A stretch of DNA of 43,928 nt from Planctomycetaceae bacterium (GTDB lineage: Bacteria; Planctomycetota; Planctomycetia; Pirellulales; Pirellulaceae), in contig JAIYDQ010000231.1 of assembly GCA_027487375.1 (NCBI GenBank), positions 1 to 43,928 on the forward strand, given 5' to 3'. Under the pieces are notes generated by a model. That model had not been told where the DNA came from, did no database searches, and saw only the letters and a program-made list of their open reading frames with translations. The position numbers were made by a program, and so were the translations under genes. Numbering within the stretch: position 1 is the first letter of the stretch; every line of letters starts with the position of its first letter. Positions 14,356-24,165 of this stretch are shown piece by piece.

Positions 14356-16799
14356 TGACACCTGAGCTGTTCTCGAAAGCGAAAGGTCACTTCCTGCGGC
14401 TCATTGAACTTGGTGTTGAAAAACAAGCCAAGGAGCTCGAGTTGCTTCGTCAAGACGATCCCGAGCTCGCTCGTGAAGTTCGAAGTTTACTCGACAATCA
14501 TAACTCTAAAACGATTATCAAGAACACCGTTGCAACCTCGAACGGCTCGGATGAATCGACCTTTGGTAGAACCGGAACCTTCGCCCTCTATCAGGTTCGA
14601 TCGAAGTTGCTGCGTAGGCTTTTTCCGATCGTTGCAGCCATCTGTGCGTCGGTGTTTTTGGCGGTGCTGGGTTGGGGCTTGCAGTCCATGCTGCAAAGCC
14701 AGCTTGCCGAAACCACATCGTCACAACTCGAAACTGTTTTGGATCTCGAACAACGTTTGCTTGAACAATGGAAGCAGGCGGCATCGCTGAAGGTCGAATC
14801 TTGGGGGCGTTCAACTGCAGTACGAAGTGCAATCTCCGAGCTTGTTGCGATAAGCAAAGATGCTTCTCTGGATTCGAACGCGCTCCGCGCCAAGTTATTG
14901 AATTCGCCTGCCCAAGAGTTGCTCGAAAATGAAATCAATGCGCTATCAGGCATTCCATGGGTTCAATCAGACCCAGCAGAAAAGGGACAGCGCTATGCAG
15001 TTTGGAATCGCTATGGAACTACGCTCAGCGATTGGAATCGTCGCGAGTTTCCGATAGCGGTCGGGCAGGGGGTTTCGCCAGAAGGTGCTGCAAAGCTGAA
15101 TCGAGTTTTCCAAGCAGGGCCAGGGAATGCTCACGCGACCTTTGTATATCTACCGCGCGCGATGGACAACAATCGTATTACCGCCGAGTATCCGATGGAA
15201 ACGAAACGTCTTCAAGTCCAGGTTATTACAGCGATCCATGACGAAAATGGAGTTCCCATTGCGGCGCTCATGATTCGTGATCAAAGAATCACCGACGACT
15301 TTGAAGCCGCCATCAAAAGTGGTCGCTTTGATGCAACTGGCGAGTGCTACTTGATGGACGTCGATGGATGGATGATCAATGAACCTCGAAGCGTCGACCG
15401 CATGAAGGACTTTGGTGTATTCGGCGAGTATTGCCGAAAGTCAGATAATCGTTACATCGTACGAGTCGCTGATCCCGGGGGAGATGTTTTTGCTGGGCAC
15501 AAGCCAGATGATCCCGTGAAGCAGTGGGTCCGGACCAAGGCCGCCCGGGTAGCACTTGATAAACAACCAGGTATCAACATCGAGGGCTATCGCGATTTCG
15601 CGGGACGTGCTGTAGTCGGTGCGTGGCGTTGGGATGAAGGATTACAAGCTGCTATCATCGTCGAACAAAACAAGAGCGAGGCTTTCCAAACGTTGGAGAT
15701 CGTTCATCGGGTAAATCGCATCGCATGGGGGATACCGCTGCTGATTGCTCTGAGTTTGGCTGCTGTTTCTGGAATTCGCGCGCGATTGCGTTATGGAAAG
15801 CCACCACTGCAAATCGGTGCTTACAGAGTAATCGAAAAGATTGGCGAAGGAGGGCTCGGCATTGTTTATAAAGGCCAACATCGGCTCTTGGGTCGCATGG
15901 CAGCAATCAAGCTTCTAAAGGTTCAGTCGACGAATCCGCAACTTACAAAGAGATTTGAACGCGAAGTCCGAATGGCTTCAAAGCTTGTTCATCCGAATGC
16001 GATTAGCATTTTCGACTACGGACTCTCTGACAATGGCGCATTCTATTATGCGATGGAATATATCCCAGGAGTAAACCTTTCTGAGCTAATGGCTTATAAC
16101 AAATCGATTCCCCTAAGTCGCTCGCTGCATATGTTAGTTCAGATCTGTGGGGCAATTCGCGAGGCTCACCTCACGGGCATGGTCCATCGCGACATCAAGC
16201 CCCAAAACATCATGGTCTGCTATCGAGCTGGGATCGCTGATGTTATCAAAGTACTCGACTACGGACTTGTCAAATCTTTTGTCGAGAACACTTCCAGCGA
16301 CACAACGGTGACAGGTGTCTTAATTGGAACGCCCAAATTCATGGCTCCCGAAAGACTAGAAACTCCTTGGTTAGCGGACCCCAAAATTGATATCTATTCG
16401 ATTGGAACCGTTGCGTATTATCTTCTTACTGGCCACACTCCTGCTCCCGGAATGACGCCCAACGGGATGTTAGAAGCGATGGCCAGCCAGCAATCATCCT
16501 ATCGAGAGCTTGCTGGGCAGAAAGCATTTCAAGAGCTTATTCGCCTGATCGGTTTTTGCGTTTCAGCCGAACCGTCATTGCGTCCCGGATCCGTTGGAGC
16601 GATCATCGATGTTCTTCAGAAAATTCAAGAAGCCTATCCTTGGCAACAGGCCTCGGCAGAAGCTTGGTGGATAGAACATGAGTCCAATCTGATGCAATTC
16701 ACTGCCAACTTACGTGAAGGAAAGCCCACTGGGATTCCAAGCAATCATCCAGCCGATCCCCCAATCGATCACAATGAAGATCACTTAGAAAAGGTTTAG
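14352..16799 (+). CDS. Transmembrane Ser/Thr protein kinase with N-terminal Cache-like sensor
   Basis: 815 residues. Order: a cytoplasmic N-terminal part with the helical motif common in sigma-linked kinases (QDDPELAREVRSLLDNH, to residue 50); membrane helix about 89-111; an extracytoplasmic region of about 340 residues with Cache signatures (ALMIRDQRITDDFEAA, GECYLMDVDGWMINEPR); a second helix at about 457-476; and a C-terminal kinase domain from about 486. Kinase motifs: GEGGLGIVYKG, Lys in AAIKLLK, HRDIKPQN (Asp614), DYG at 636-638 instead of DFG, GTPKFMAPE. All catalytic residues are present. The kinase is C-terminal, the reverse of PASTA kinases. It overlaps the sigma factor gene, so it probably senses a small molecule outside and phosphorylates the sigma factor; the ligand is unknown. 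queC follows 6 bases after its stop. Confidence 0.9.
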   Translation: MMTPELFSKAKGHFLRLIELGVEKQAKELELLRQDDPELAREVRSLLDNHNSKTIIKNTVATSNGSDESTFGRTGTFALYQVRSKLLRRLFPIVAAICASVFLAVLGWGLQSMLQSQLAETTSSQLETVLDLEQRLLEQWKQAASLKVESWGRSTAVRSAISELVAISKDASLDSNALRAKLLNSPAQELLENEINALSGIPWVQSDPAEKGQRYAVWNRYGTTLSDWNRREFPIAVGQGVSPEGAAKLNRVFQAGPGNAHATFVYLPRAMDNNRITAEYPMETKRLQVQVITAIHDENGVPIAALMIRDQRITDDFEAAIKSGRFDATGECYLMDVDGWMINEPRSVDRMKDFGVFGEYCRKSDNRYIVRVADPGGDVFAGHKPDDPVKQWVRTKAARVALDKQPGINIEGYRDFAGRAVVGAWRWDEGLQAAIIVEQNKSEAFQTLEIVHRVNRIAWGIPLLIALSLAAVSGIRARLRYGKPPLQIGAYRVIEKIGEGGLGIVYKGQHRLLGRMAAIKLLKVQSTNPQLTKRFEREVRMASKLVHPNAISIFDYGLSDNGAFYYAMEYIPGVNLSELMAYNKSIPLSRSLHMLVQICGAIREAHLTGMVHRDIKPQNIMVCYRAGIADVIKVLDYGLVKSFVENTSSDTTVTGVLIGTPKFMAPERLETPWLADPKIDIYSIGTVAYYLLTGHTPAPGMTPNGMLEAMASQQSSYRELAGQKAFQELIRLIGFCVSAEPSLRPGSVGAIIDVLQKIQEAYPWQQASAEAWWIEHESNLMQFTANLREGKPTGIPSNHPADPPIDHNEDHLEKV

Positions 16800-16805
16800 T
16801 GTTGA

Positions 16806-17561
16806 ATGGCCCAATCCAAATCACCCGCGGTAGTTCTTCTAAGCGGCGGACTCGATTCTGCAACGGTTTTGGCAATCGCAAAGCAAGCCGGTTATGCAAC
16901 CTATGCGATTAGTTTTCGCTATGGGCAAAAGCATAGTGGAGAGATTGCTCGGGCGCGAGCTTTAGCTGAAGCCGCAAACGTCGCTCAGCATATTGTGGTC
17001 GATATCGACTTGAGTGTTTTCGGTGGATCTGCATTGACGGATAAATCACTTGCTGTTCCAAAATCGGATTCGGTAGACAACATTGGGTCGGAAATACCCA
17101 TCACCTATGTCCCGGCCAGAAACACAGTGTTTCTATCGTTCGCACTTGGTTGGGCCGAAGTTCTGCAAGCCAATAACATCTTTATCGGTGTCAACTCACT
17201 CGACTACAGTGGCTATCCGGATTGCCGTCCGGAGTTCATTCAAGCGTACGAAAAGATGGCGAATCTTGCCACGAAAGCGGGCGTGGATTATACGTCAAAG
17301 CAAGTCGGCCAACCGATTCGAATTCAAACGCCGCTTATCTCGATGACAAAAGCGGAGATCATCAAGCAAGGGCTTCAACTGGGAGTCGATTACTCGAAGA
17401 CGTTCTCTTGCTATGACCCAGTCACCATCAGCGACGAGCAACGCGACATCGATCGTTTAGCGTTCAACGAATTAGCATGCGGTCATTGTGATGCATGCTT
17501 GCTTCGGCTTCGAGGCTTCGAACAAAACGGCATCGCGGACCCAGCTGCTTACGTTCCCTAG
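16806..17561 (+). CDS. queC: 7-cyano-7-deazaguanine (preQ0) synthase
   Basis: QueC converts 7-carboxy-7-deazaguanine to preQ0 with ATP and ammonia, on the route to queuosine in tRNA. The 251-residue protein has the PP-loop [16 protein letters not shown], the RYGQKH segment, [34 protein letters not shown], and the zinc site with Cys in FSCYDP and [14 protein letters not shown] near the end. ATG at 16806 is 6 bases after the kinase stop, so it may be co-transcribed by read-through though the functions are unrelated. No queD or queE is in the window. Confidence 0.95.
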   Translation: MAQSKSPAVVLLSGGLDSATVLAIAKQAGYATYAISFRYGQKHSGEIARARALAEAANVAQHIVVDIDLSVFGGSALTDKSLAVPKSDSVDNIGSEIPITYVPARNTVFLSFALGWAEVLQANNIFIGVNSLDYSGYPDCRPEFIQAYEKMANLATKAGVDYTSKQVGQPIRIQTPLISMTKAEIIKQGLQLGVDYSKTFSCYDPVTISDEQRDIDRLAFNELACGHCDACLLRLRGFEQNGIADPAAYVP

Positions 17562-17578
17562 ATCGATTCTTATCTGCC

Positions 17579-17668
17579 GATTGAGCATGATGACCAGTTG
17601 TAGGATAGGCTTCCAGACTGTCGGTTTCGCTATCGACAGACTGGAAGGCTATCCTACTGCAATCTGAC
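17579..17668. repeat. 90-bp hairpin element, family A copy 1, between converging genes
   Basis: The arms 17600-17623 and 17634-17657 match at 22 of 24 positions around a 10-base loop. The element runs from GATTGAGCA to AATCTGAC; an inverted copy of the same length is at 38333-38422. It fills most of the gap between queC and the DUF1501 gene, whose 3' ends face each other, and could serve as a bidirectional terminator or mRNA-end stabiliser. Confidence 0.8.
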
Positions 17669-17680
17669 TTTAGAATTGTT

Positions 17681-19096
17681 CTAAGCAATCCAATCGTGGA
17701 TGACTCGTCCGTGAACATCCGTTAAACGGAAATCTCGACCCGCGCTGCGATAGGTTAGCTTCGTGTGATCGAATCCCATTAGTTGCAGAATGGTTGCATG
17801 GAGATCATGAACGTGGGCACGCTTTTCAACGGCTTTGAATCCGAACTCGTCTGTGGCTCCGTACATTTGGCCGCCTTTGACACCACCACCAGCTAACCAC
17901 ATAGTAAATCCGTAGTGATTATGGTCGCGTCCACTGAGTGTGCCTTGATTAGACCCTTCCTTGGGTAATTCCACGGTGGGTGTGCGGCCAAACTCGCCTC
18001 CCCAGATGATAAGCGTTTCATCTAGGAGTCCATGTTGTTGCAAATCGGTGAGCAAAGCGGCTATCGCTTGGTCGCTTTCCTGAGCTAATTTGCGGTGATC
18101 TCTTTCAATGTGATCATGGCTATCCCAGGGCTGCCCCTCACCGTGCCACAGTTGAACCATTCTGACTCCGCGTTGAACTAATCGCCTCGCGATCAGAGCT
18201 TGCTTGGCTTGCACACCGGGGCCATACATGTCAAGTATATGCTTGGGTTCTTTAGATGTATCAAACGCGTCGGTTGCTTCGCTTTGCATTCGATAAGCGA
18301 GTTCCATCGATTGGATTCTTGCTTCGATGAGTGGATCTTCTTGGCGAGATTTTTGATGCTCTGCGTTCAGCATGGAAAGCAGATCAAGTGCCTTACGTTG
18401 TCCATCAACGGTCATCCGGTTATTCGTTACATAGTCGATTAAGTCTTTCGCTTCACCTTTCTTGGGATCCACGTAAGTCCCTTGAAAAATGCCCGGAAGA
18501 AATCCTGACTGCCAATTTTGCGATTCTTGAATTGGATACCCACCAGGGCACATCGCGATGAAAGAAGGCAAATTCAGATTCTCGCTTCCAAGGCCATAAG
18601 TAAGCCATGATCCAAGGCTCGGGCGGACTAATCTCGCCTCGCCCGTATTCATGAGCAACAGCGATGGCTCGTGGTTGGGTACGTCGGCGTACATGGAGCG
18701 AATAACACATAACTTGTCAGCATGTGCACTCGCGGTCTTCGCAAAGAGTTCGCTGCAGTCGATACCACTTTCGCCGTAGCGCTCAAACTTGAAGGGAGAT
18801 GGATAGATGTTTCCTGTCTTTCTTTCCGTTTTCGGAGAGCCTCCGGGCATCTCTTGTCCGGCGTACTTTTGCAGTGCTTCCTTCGGATCCCAAGTATCTA
18901 CTTGTGAAGGGCCTCCGTTAGCAAAAATATGGATAACATGCTTCGCCTTCGCAGGGAAATGAGGGGACTTGGGCAGAAGGGGATTGCCACTGGTCTTCGT
19001 ATCCGCTGATGCAATATCGAGTAGCCCGGGCAAAGACAACGCGCCTAAGCCCATGCCGCATCGAGAAAGCATTGAACGTCGATTGAATGGATACAT
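17681..19096 (-). CDS. DUF1501 protein (secreted sulfatase-like, planctomycete type)
   Basis: 471 residues. The N-terminus RRSMLSRCGMGLGALSLPG has a twin-arginine-like signal (residues 6-30), so export is likely. The family landmarks are present: HVIHIFANGGPSQVDTWDPK, CVIRSMYADVPNHE, MCPGGYP, RGVRMVQLWHGEGQPWDSH, LIIWGGEFGRTP, HNHYGFTMWLAGGGVKGG, and a terminal DVHGRVIHDWIA. DUF1501 proteins belong to the alkaline-phosphatase/sulfatase superfamily; their substrate is not established. It follows the PSCyt gene after 69 bases on the same strand, the standard planctomycete pair, so they are expected to work together at the cell envelope. Confidence 0.92.
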   Translation of the reverse strand: MYPFNRRSMLSRCGMGLGALSLPGLLDIASADTKTSGNPLLPKSPHFPAKAKHVIHIFANGGPSQVDTWDPKEALQKYAGQEMPGGSPKTERKTGNIYPSPFKFERYGESGIDCSELFAKTASAHADKLCVIRSMYADVPNHEPSLLLMNTGEARLVRPSLGSWLTYGLGSENLNLPSFIAMCPGGYPIQESQNWQSGFLPGIFQGTYVDPKKGEAKDLIDYVTNNRMTVDGQRKALDLLSMLNAEHQKSRQEDPLIEARIQSMELAYRMQSEATDAFDTSKEPKHILDMYGPGVQAKQALIARRLVQRGVRMVQLWHGEGQPWDSHDHIERDHRKLAQESDQAIAALLTDLQQHGLLDETLIIWGGEFGRTPTVELPKEGSNQGTLSGRDHNHYGFTMWLAGGGVKGGQMYGATDEFGFKAVEKRAHVHDLHATILQLMGFDHTKLTYRSAGRDFRLTDVHGRVIHDWIA

Positions 19097-19165
19097 GATG
19101 AGTTCGTTTAGAAAATAGAGGATGCAAAGGGCATGGGGTGCGATGCCTTAATCTGCCAGCGGTTT

Positions 19166-21877
19166 TTAATCTACAAAGCAAAACTCATTCGAAAGAAGGA
19201 GCATTTGTGCTGCTTGTTGCCATCGATCAAGTGATCGTGGAACAGTTCGCATGAAGTGCTTACTACTATCGTAAGTGAGCTGATCCTGCTCATATTGAAT
19301 TTGGCAATTCCATTTGAAGCTGTCGTGACTCGAGTTCTCTTTCGCGTCGATCACGAAATCAATCATCTCACCCTTCTTGATGGTAAATGGTTTGGTTTTT
19401 GTCTGGGAATCACTGTGGAGAACTTCCCAAGTACCAAGGACTTGATCTTGATTGGCGATAACGAGTCCGCGGACTCCGTCTCCTTTTTCTGGGGTGTGTT
19501 CTAGCTTGCCGCGTACATTGACTTTGCCATCTCGCGGAGCAACCCAACGACGAATGGCACATCGATCAAGACCAGCACCAGAATGGCCACCTTCAGCCGA
19601 CAGGCTTACCCACCCAAGCTCCTTATCGGGTAGCTTTCCATCAGAGCCCATCCAGCTTTTCTCGCTAAACCGAGGAAGCGGTTTGAACGCTTCGATTCGA
19701 TTCAATTCTGTGTTGAGCTTTCCGTAACCATATTGCCAGGTATTCTCCGGAGTCAGTGGGATTTCAACGATGGCGGCTTTACAGAATTCGACGATTGCCG
19801 TGCGTTCAGCGGGAGTTGGAACCCTAGCCAAAATTCGTTTGAACAGATCTCCGACTGCGTCCGCAGACTTTGATTGCGCGGTATCCTCGATGGGAGTCTC
19901 CGTTTTTGTGAAACGATCTAGCAGGTTCATCATGATATCGCTGTTCATTAACACCAATCCTTGTTGTGGAACGGTGGTCTCGCTTCGTTGCGCAACATGG
20001 GCGTCCGGCGAAGCGAAATCAAACGTACGGAAAAGTGACGGCAAGTTCTGGCGATCAATGTAGGCATAGAGCGTACGTCGATCGGAGAAAGGAGCCGAAT
20101 CAATTTTAACGCTTGGGCCACCTATCGTTTTATCAAGCGTGCCTGTCGCCAAAAGTAACGCGTCCCGAAATGATTCAAAATCCATACGCCGCCGCTTGGC
20201 TTTCCAGAAATAGCGATTTTCAGGATCGATCGCATATGCGTCCTCGCGATGGTTGCTTTGCTGTTTGTAAGTTCGACTTAGGACGATCGCTTGAATCAGC
20301 TTTTTCGTGCTCCATCCATCGCGAACGAAGTTAGACGCCATGAGATCGAGAACATCATGTTGCACCGGAGCTTCGCAACGCAATCCAAAGTCGCTTGGCG
20401 TGTCGACGATGGGCTGTCCTGTAATCCAAGTCCATAGACGATTTACATAGACGCGAGCTGTGAGCGTCTTACAATCCTCGACCATAGATCGAGCAATCTC
20501 AAAACGGCCACTACCGGTTGACATCATCGGCGCATCTTCGCCCAAGATTCCGGTCAAAAATTTTCGATCGACGACTGGTCCTCGATTCGCTTGGTTGCCG
20601 CGAAGAAACACAAAGACTTTCTCTTGTTTCGGTTTGTCAATCATGCGAAGCGGTGACGGGTCTCCGCCTGGCTCATCACTGCCTACGAAAGCCGCTCGTA
20701 ACGAATAATAATCTGCTGCCGAAACCGGGTCGAATTTGTGGTCGTGACAGCGAGCGCATGCAACTGTTATTCCGAGAAATCCTCGCGATACGACATCGAT
20801 TCGATCGTCTGCGATATCGTTCTTGTTATTTAGAAAGCGACGTCCCAACGTTAACATCCCCATCGCATCCAAATGCCCTTTTGAATTTTCGGGATCCAAT
20901 TGATCTGCGATGATTTGGTACTTCAGAAATTCATCATAAGGCAAATCTGTGTTGAAAGCCCGAATTAACCAATCGCGATATCGATACGCGTAGGGATACT
21001 CTCGATCTTCTTTGAAGACGTAGCCTTTGTTATCTGCATACCTTGCTACGTCCATCCAACGTCGCGCCATGCGTTCACCAAACGCATCGGAATCGAGCAG
21101 TTCCGAAACCAGCCTCTCGTACCAGTCCTCGCTTTTGTCGCTTTGGACTTTCTCGATTTGATCGAAGGTAGGTGGCAGACCTGTAAGATCTACATAGAGA
21201 CGTCGGATCAGCGTTCTTCGATTAGCGAGCGGCGAAAACTTCAAGTTGTTCTTCGCGAGTTTCCTTGCCACGCGTTTGTCGATTTCCTTGGATAGCTCCA
21301 ATGAACTGAGACTGACCTCTTCTTGTTTGCTTGGAGCATCGATGAAGGCCTGGTATGCCCAGTGCGTTTTCGCTTGGGATTGCCGATCGGAAAAACTACT
21401 TTTGTGTGGTGTGGTAACAGGTTCGTCAGGCCGGGGGTCTTCTGCTCCGTCTTGGATCCATTGCTTGATCGAATCGATCTCTTCCTGACTTAGTTTTCCC
21501 TCGGGTGGCATCTGTAATTCCGAGTCGTCGTACTCGATGGCTCGAACGAGACGGCTCTTGCTAGGCTCTCCTTTGACGATCGCTGGACCTTGAGATCCAC
21601 CGTTGAGCATGCTGCTGGGTGTGTCCAAACGAAAGTCGCCGCCTCGATTTGCCTCGTCTGCTCCATGGCATTCGTAACAGTGCTGTACCAAAACTGGACG
21701 TACTTTGGATTCAAAGAAATGGACCTTATCCGCTGCGGCCGCGCCGTCAGCCCTGGCCGTGGCGGTCCAAGTAACTAAAACCAGAGAGGCAAGGACCAAA
21801 ACAACAAGCTTTTCAAACGCGGAGAAGCGTCTACAAGCTTGAATCGAGGACCTCAGCGGTGAAAAAATCAACGCCAT
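19166..21877 (-). CDS. Planctomycete cytochrome-type protein (PSCyt1, DUF1549, DUF1553)
   Basis: 903 residues. A signal peptide or anchor at residues 22-43 precedes one c-type haem site CYECHG (Cys67, Cys70, His71). Order of domains: PSCyt1 (about 55-150), DUF1549/PSCyt2 (about 190-400, with RLYVDLTGLPP, MARRWMDVARYADNKGY and ACARCHDHKFDP), and DUF1553/PSD1 (about 420-680, with RVYVNRLWTWITGQPIVD and VPQQGLVLMNSD). Between about 700 and 870 lies an extra carbohydrate-binding-like beta region (GWVSLSAEGGHSGAG, KVNVRGKLEHTPEKGDG). The final LLLSNEFCFVD is the usual family end. The paired DUF1501 gene is downstream. The reaction is unknown; a role in breaking down complex polymers is often suggested but not proven. 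Confidence 0.9.
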   Translation of the reverse strand: MALIFSPLRSSIQACRRFSAFEKLVVLVLASLVLVTWTATARADGAAAADKVHFFESKVRPVLVQHCYECHGADEANRGGDFRLDTPSSMLNGGSQGPAIVKGEPSKSRLVRAIEYDDSELQMPPEGKLSQEEIDSIKQWIQDGAEDPRPDEPVTTPHKSSFSDRQSQAKTHWAYQAFIDAPSKQEEVSLSSLELSKEIDKRVARKLAKNNLKFSPLANRRTLIRRLYVDLTGLPPTFDQIEKVQSDKSEDWYERLVSELLDSDAFGERMARRWMDVARYADNKGYVFKEDREYPYAYRYRDWLIRAFNTDLPYDEFLKYQIIADQLDPENSKGHLDAMGMLTLGRRFLNNKNDIADDRIDVVSRGFLGITVACARCHDHKFDPVSAADYYSLRAAFVGSDEPGGDPSPLRMIDKPKQEKVFVFLRGNQANRGPVVDRKFLTGILGEDAPMMSTGSGRFEIARSMVEDCKTLTARVYVNRLWTWITGQPIVDTPSDFGLRCEAPVQHDVLDLMASNFVRDGWSTKKLIQAIVLSRTYKQQSNHREDAYAIDPENRYFWKAKRRRMDFESFRDALLLATGTLDKTIGGPSVKIDSAPFSDRRTLYAYIDRQNLPSLFRTFDFASPDAHVAQRSETTVPQQGLVLMNSDIMMNLLDRFTKTETPIEDTAQSKSADAVGDLFKRILARVPTPAERTAIVEFCKAAIVEIPLTPENTWQYGYGKLNTELNRIEAFKPLPRFSEKSWMGSDGKLPDKELGWVSLSAEGGHSGAGLDRCAIRRWVAPRDGKVNVRGKLEHTPEKGDGVRGLVIANQDQVLGTWEVLHSDSQTKTKPFTIKKGEMIDFVIDAKENSSHDSFKWNCQIQYEQDQLTYDSSKHFMRTVPRSLDRWQQAAQMLLLSNEFCFVD

Positions 21878-21963
21878 GATTGGGAAGCCTATTCATTCGA
21901 GCCGGGGAGGCTCGACCGAGAGTGAAAGGTGGGACTACAACCTATGTAGTATACTTTCAATTC

Positions 21964-24048
21964 TCAAGCTGCGGCAAGTGTTTCCTCGATGATGGGTGGC
22001 ATTGGGCACCCAAGAGCGTCGGCAATTACTCGCAAGAGCTCTAATTCGCTCAGTTCGACCTTCCCGTCGGCCGCAATGCAGGCAGAAAATGCAGCTAACA
22101 TACGTTTCTTCGTTGAACCATTGGACTTTTCGAGCACGTCCAATGCGGCGTCCAGAGCTTTGAGGGTGCACTGCTCGCGTTGCAAAATTGCCATCGATTT
22201 ACCGACAAACCGCGACTGTTTTAGACCAATCGCAAACGAGTTGGCTGCATGATCCGCCTCGCTTCCGACATAAGCGAGAGCTGAGAGGACGACCTGAAAT
22301 GCGTTAGGCAAAGATTGGCTGGCTGTCGAATCGTTTTTGGATTTACCATTATCATCCAAACGATTGACGAGTCGCTTGGAGATAAAACGTTGAATTGCAA
22401 ACTCAAAAATGGTCCACTTGCGATCCGCTTCGATCAAAGCACGAACGGTCTTTCGAAACGCCATAACCTGCTTGGGAGACATCTGATGGAGCGCGGGCAA
22501 GGCTAGGCAGGCAAGCGGAAGTCGTTGCTCGTCCTCTAAGAGCTCGACCTGACTGATCACTCGATTGAGCTCATGATTAATGCGAGGGTCCGCTTGGAGT
22601 TGAATCGTTTCCAACTGATTTAATCGAACTGGGTCAGATTTTGGAGCTAGCAAGAGGGCGTAGATGATCGCGACAGCTCCGAGAGGATCGCGAACATCTT
22701 CCGATAGAATGGGGGCCAATTCGTCGACCAAGTTGTGCGCATGAGTGAGATGTTCTGGGCGAGGCTCACCGATGTGGTTCACTGCCTGCTCAGGTTGGCG
22801 TTCATGTTGATCTGCACCGGCCAAAGCTGCTCGATGGACTTCACCGGATGCGCTCAAAGGTGTAGCTCCCAGTGGCGATGCACCAGATGCGGGTGCCGTT
22901 GGCGCAGCGAATCCGCTGGTTGTTGATCCCGCTCCGGATGAGCCACCAGCAAAAGAGGCTCTTGCCATTGCAAGAGAATTGGGATCGATCAATTCAGCAG
23001 CAGTATGCGTCACAGGCTCTGTTTTCGAAAAAATCCCCTTGAAGTCCGGCTCGATTCGCTTGATTCGCAGTGGTAATGGTGGATGCGTTGCGAATAAGAA
23101 CGATGAGACTCCTTCACCAAAAAACATATGACTCGACTCGCTAGCTCTCGCGTTCGTAAGCCTCGCATGCTGCTTCCAACCACCGATACGTTTCAATGCG
23201 TCACAAATTCCGTTCGGGTTTCGTGTGAATTGAACAGCCGAAGCGTCCGCTAAGAATTCTCGCTGACGCGACACGGCAGACTTGATCATGTTCGCAAAGA
23301 AAACTCCTACGTAGCCAATCACGATCAACGCTGATCCAACGAGGAACAACGCTGCCATGATTCCTGCTGCTCCCTTGTTATCGTCGCTGCTGGAGGAACT
23401 TCGGAAGGAAGTCATGCTTAGATATCGGATAAACAAATAGCCGATCAATGCGATTAAAAGAATTCCGTGGAGCAATCCCATCAAACGCAGATTCAATTTC
23501 ATGTCGCCATTGAGAATGTGGCTAAATTCGTGCGCAATCACTCCCTGCAACTCATCCCGACGGAGCGTGGTGATTGCTCCTCGAGTCACACCGATCACCG
23601 CGTTTTGTGGGCTAGTCCCCGCAGCAAATGCGTTGATCCCATTTTCGTCTTCCAGAATATAGACCGGAGGAACAGGAGTCCCCGAGGCGAGCGCCATTTC
23701 TTCGACGACGTTCAGCAAGATTCGCTCTTCCAACGCAGTCGTATTCGCAGGTACTTTGACACCACCTAAAGAGATCGCGACGGTTTCGCCATGTCCACCT
23801 AGCATCCATATCTTGAAGATACTTCCAGTCGCGATGATGACGCTGACGACAACGACGACGCTTCCGAGTAATTCCGGATGCCAGCCACCGAATTGAATCG
23901 GGTAGTCTGTACCCTCGGTACTAAAGACAAGAATAGCCAATAGCGCGAAATAGACACTCGCAATAATCAGAATGATCGCCAGTGCGAAATAGATCGTGAG
24001 CAGTACCGTGTTTCGGCGTGCGCGGTCTTGATGGTCGAAAAAGTCCAC
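21964..24048 (-). CDS. HtpX-like M48 membrane metalloprotease with TerB-like C-terminal domain
   Basis: 694 residues from GTG 24048, with AAGGAA 6 bases upstream. Two membrane helices (about 16-42 and 60-80) precede the zinc protease core: HEFSH (His173, Glu174, His177) and the third ligand Glu264 in RQREFLADASAVQF. Two more helices lie between. After about residue 340 a linker rich in Ala, Gly and Ser leads to a helical region and a C-terminal tellurite-resistance TerB-like segment (AAFSACIAADGKVELSELELLRVIA, residues about 645-690). M48 proteases of the HtpX type degrade damaged membrane proteins. lemA lies directly upstream in the same direction, a recurrent pair. A copy of a short repeat lies between them. 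Confidence 0.88.
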   Translation of the reverse strand: MDFFDHQDRARRNTVLLTIYFALAIILIIASVYFALLAILVFSTEGTDYPIQFGGWHPELLGSVVVVVSVIIATGSIFKIWMLGGHGETVAISLGGVKVPANTTALEERILLNVVEEMALASGTPVPPVYILEDENGINAFAAGTSPQNAVIGVTRGAITTLRRDELQGVIAHEFSHILNGDMKLNLRLMGLLHGILLIALIGYLFIRYLSMTSFRSSSSSDDNKGAAGIMAALFLVGSALIVIGYVGVFFANMIKSAVSRQREFLADASAVQFTRNPNGICDALKRIGGWKQHARLTNARASESSHMFFGEGVSSFLFATHPPLPLRIKRIEPDFKGIFSKTEPVTHTAAELIDPNSLAMARASFAGGSSGAGSTTSGFAAPTAPASGASPLGATPLSASGEVHRAALAGADQHERQPEQAVNHIGEPRPEHLTHAHNLVDELAPILSEDVRDPLGAVAIIYALLLAPKSDPVRLNQLETIQLQADPRINHELNRVISQVELLEDEQRLPLACLALPALHQMSPKQVMAFRKTVRALIEADRKWTIFEFAIQRFISKRLVNRLDDNGKSKNDSTASQSLPNAFQVVLSALAYVGSEADHAANSFAIGLKQSRFVGKSMAILQREQCTLKALDAALDVLEKSNGSTKKRMLAAFSACIAADGKVELSELELLRVIADALGCPMPPIIEETLAAA

Positions 24049-24098
24049 AGCTATTCCTTGTCAAAGTACAACTAGGCGAGCGGTAGTTAGAGACTACT

Positions 24099-24145
24099 GT
24101 CCCGAACAATAAAATGGCCGGGACAATGGTCCCAGCCTACGGTAC
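24099..24145. repeat. Palindromic repeat family D, copy 1 (GGGACAATGGTCCC)
   Basis: TGTCCCGAACAATAAAATGG is followed by CCGGGACAATGGTCCCAGCC and TACGGTA. The longer copy at 35684-35739 shares the order of palindrome, A/T-rich spacer, GGGACAATGGTCCC and CTACGGTA. This copy sits between lemA and the M48 protease gene. Confidence 0.7.
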
Positions 24146-24165
24146 TTTTCTTATCGCCGCTTGCG

